Of a stretch of 37,697 nucleotides of DNA, positions 36,155 to 37,697 are shown piece by piece (position 1 is the stretch's first letter; each line of letters starts with the position of its first letter). The stretch is from contig CAJYBK010000003.1 of assembly GCA_913064955.1 (NCBI GenBank), positions 1-37,697 on the forward strand, given 5' to 3'. The notes under the pieces were generated by a model that had not been told where the DNA came from, ran no database searches, and saw only the letters and a list, made by a program, of their open reading frames with translations. The DNA is from an uncultured Flavobacteriales bacterium (GTDB lineage Bacteria > Bacteroidota > Bacteroidia > Flavobacteriales_D > Parvicellaceae). The position numbers and the translations under genes were made by a program.

Positions 36155-37697
36155 TCAATAAACAACTAATGGCAGATAATTAACGCCTCCATCCATTCCT
36201 AGAAAGCGTAACCTATAAGTGCCTGATGCGAGTGATTTAACATTGTTAATCTCTACTTTATTTTTACCTGGATAAACTGTAAAACTAAAGTCATGGACTA
36301 CTCTACCCAATTCATCAATAATAGAAATAATTACTTGTTGTTCTATATGGCTACTCAACATAACAGTCAATGTACTTTCATTTTGAAACGGATTGGGATA
36401 AATATTATGTATTTTCAAATTAGTTGAAAGCATATAACTCAAACCTGTCTCGCTTTGATAAGCCCTGTACACATCTGGAATTCCATATCCCATTAAAGAA
36501 TCTGGATTATTGTATTGATGACTACTTTCTTCAATCAATGTTTTCAATTGCATGTTACTCAATTCAGGCAAGGCTTGCCAAAGTACCGCAGCCATTCCCG
36601 CCATCATTGGAGAACTAAAAGAAGTGCCATTGGCTCTGATTATTGTTCCATCCCATGGGGCTATTAAGTAGCAATTATGTCCAACAGACATAACATTTGG
36701 TTTGACATCTCCATCACTTGAATATCCATAACTACTAAAAGATCCTCGGACACCCAAACTGTCCACAGCACCCACAGTTAAAGTTGAATCTGCATCTGCA
36801 GGCGTACTAATTCTTCCCCATGCATTGTCTCCTGAATTTCCCGCACTAGAGCACAAAAACATTCCTTTGGATGCGGCAATATCCGAGGCTACAGCTATCA
36901 CTGTTGTATTGCCATCTAACTCGGCATAAACATGATTGGTTGTGGAGTCGTCAAAAGTGGTATAACCCAAACTCGTATTAATAATATCTGCGCCAATAGA
37001 GTCGGCATATTCCGCTGCACTCACCCAAAAATCTTCTTCCAAAATATACTCCGCATCAGCATCTTCGCTTCTCAATAAATGAAAACTTGCCAAAGGTGCA
37101 GTACCATGAAACTCTCCTTCAATTTCTCCCGCAATAACTGAAAGAACAGCCGCCCCATGAAAATGATCAGCATACACATCGTTATCATGCGTCACAAAAT
37201 CCTTAGTCGATAACACCCTCCCCTCTTCAAACAACCTTCTTAAAGCATTTAAAGTATTCGCATTCTCAAATCCCGCATCTATTATCGCTATATGCAATCC
37301 CTGCCCTTTAAACCCTAAATCGTGTAAATAATCCACTTTATGTATATGATTTTGGTTGTAAGTAACTCCATATGGATAATGAGCATTAACATCAATAATC
37401 TCTTTTTCAGCAACAACCAAATTGTCAAACTTGCTTGATATTTTAGGACGGGCCATTTTGGTTGCATTTAAGTCAGCAACAAATGACCAATTTTTAATCA
37501 CGTTTACATCAGTAGTATCATGATAGGTTACAATTAACGTATTGAACCATTTAGAGTGATTTACCCAATTCACAGAATTAAGAGACAGCACACTAACCAC
37601 ATATGTTTGACATACTGGCAAATCCTGATCAGTCACGGGGATACTCTCATGTGCTCTGATAATCAAGGCCCTTGCAGCAAGAAATTGAGAGGGATTA
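36155..37697 (-). CDS. S8 subtilisin-like serine peptidase with T9SS sorting domain, 5'-truncated by window edge
   Basis: Asp IAIIDAGFENA, His DHFHGAAVLSVIAG, Ser NGTSFSSPMMAGMAA; C-terminal IHNIYPNPFQNESTLTVML. Frame stays open upstream of 37666 (NPSQFLAARALIIRAHESIPVTDQDLPV). Confidence 0.92.
   Translation of the reverse strand, partial: NPSQFLAARALIIRAHESIPVTDQDLPVCQTYVVSVLSLNSVNWVNHSKWFNTLIVTYHDTTDVNVIKNWSFVADLNATKMARPKISSKFDNLVVAEKEIIDVNAHYPYGVTYNQNHIHKVDYLHDLGFKGQGLHIAIIDAGFENANTLNALRRLFEEGRVLSTKDFVTHDNDVYADHFHGAAVLSVIAGEIEGEFHGTAPLASFHLLRSEDADAEYILEEDFWVSAAEYADSIGADIINTSLGYTTFDDSTTNHVYAELDGNTTVIAVASDIAASKGMFLCSSAGNSGDNAWGRISTPADADSTLTVGAVDSLGVRGSFSSYGYSSDGDVKPNVMSVGHNCYLIAPWDGTIIRANGTSFSSPMMAGMAAVLWQALPELSNMQLKTLIEESSHQYNNPDSLMGYGIPDVYRAYQSETGLSYMLSTNLKIHNIYPNPFQNESTLTVMLSSHIEQQVIISIIDELGRVVHDFSFTVYPGKNKVEINNVKSLASGTYRLRFLGMDGGVNYLPLVVY

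Noticed and set aside
1-37697. CRISPR array, prophage, IS element or defence island
   Set aside because: No regular direct repeats with spacers, no transposase, integrase, phage structural or nuclease-effector genes identified in the translated ORFs.

Overview
Low-GC window that looks like a Bacteroidota (Flavobacteriia-like) chromosome. This is inferred from TAnnTTTG-type promoters, T9SS C-terminal sorting domains, and the DUF4369-TlpA, DUF2490 and PRODH protein families. Both ends cut through genes: a glycosyltransferase on the left and an S8 peptidase on the right. Positions ~1-8.5 kb are a surface-polysaccharide/O-antigen cluster (two glycosyltransferases, Wzy/WaaL-like protein, PIG-L deacetylase coupled to an LpxD-like acyltransferase, Wzx-like flippase, DegT aminotransferase). 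After that come an Asp-box lipoprotein, ComEC, a small LETM1-like protein, an M48 peptidase, a patatin plus DUF2490 pair, Tex, a MobA-MoaD fusion with MoaE, MuiA-like DUF4139, a T9SS protein, PRODH, tandem STAS-like proteins, RecG, LpxK, PNP, GatB, two tandem TlpA-like proteins, and an S8 peptidase. I see no CRISPR array, tRNA/rRNA, prophage, IS element or recognisable defence island. The observations most worth following up are: (1) a MobA-MoaD fusion that keeps a free C-terminal Gly-Gly; (2) a 123-nt remnant of a third TlpA-like paralog, with both ends kept and the middle deleted in frame; (3) a run of four adjacent, partly competing hairpins at 24059-24131; (4) a minimal bacterial LETM1-like protein; (5) three paralogous STAS-like proteins; (6) a PIG-L/LpxD-like pair inside a polysaccharide locus; (7) promoter motifs that overlap the extended ORF starts, implying very short leaders. 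I do not claim a wholly new system is proven here.
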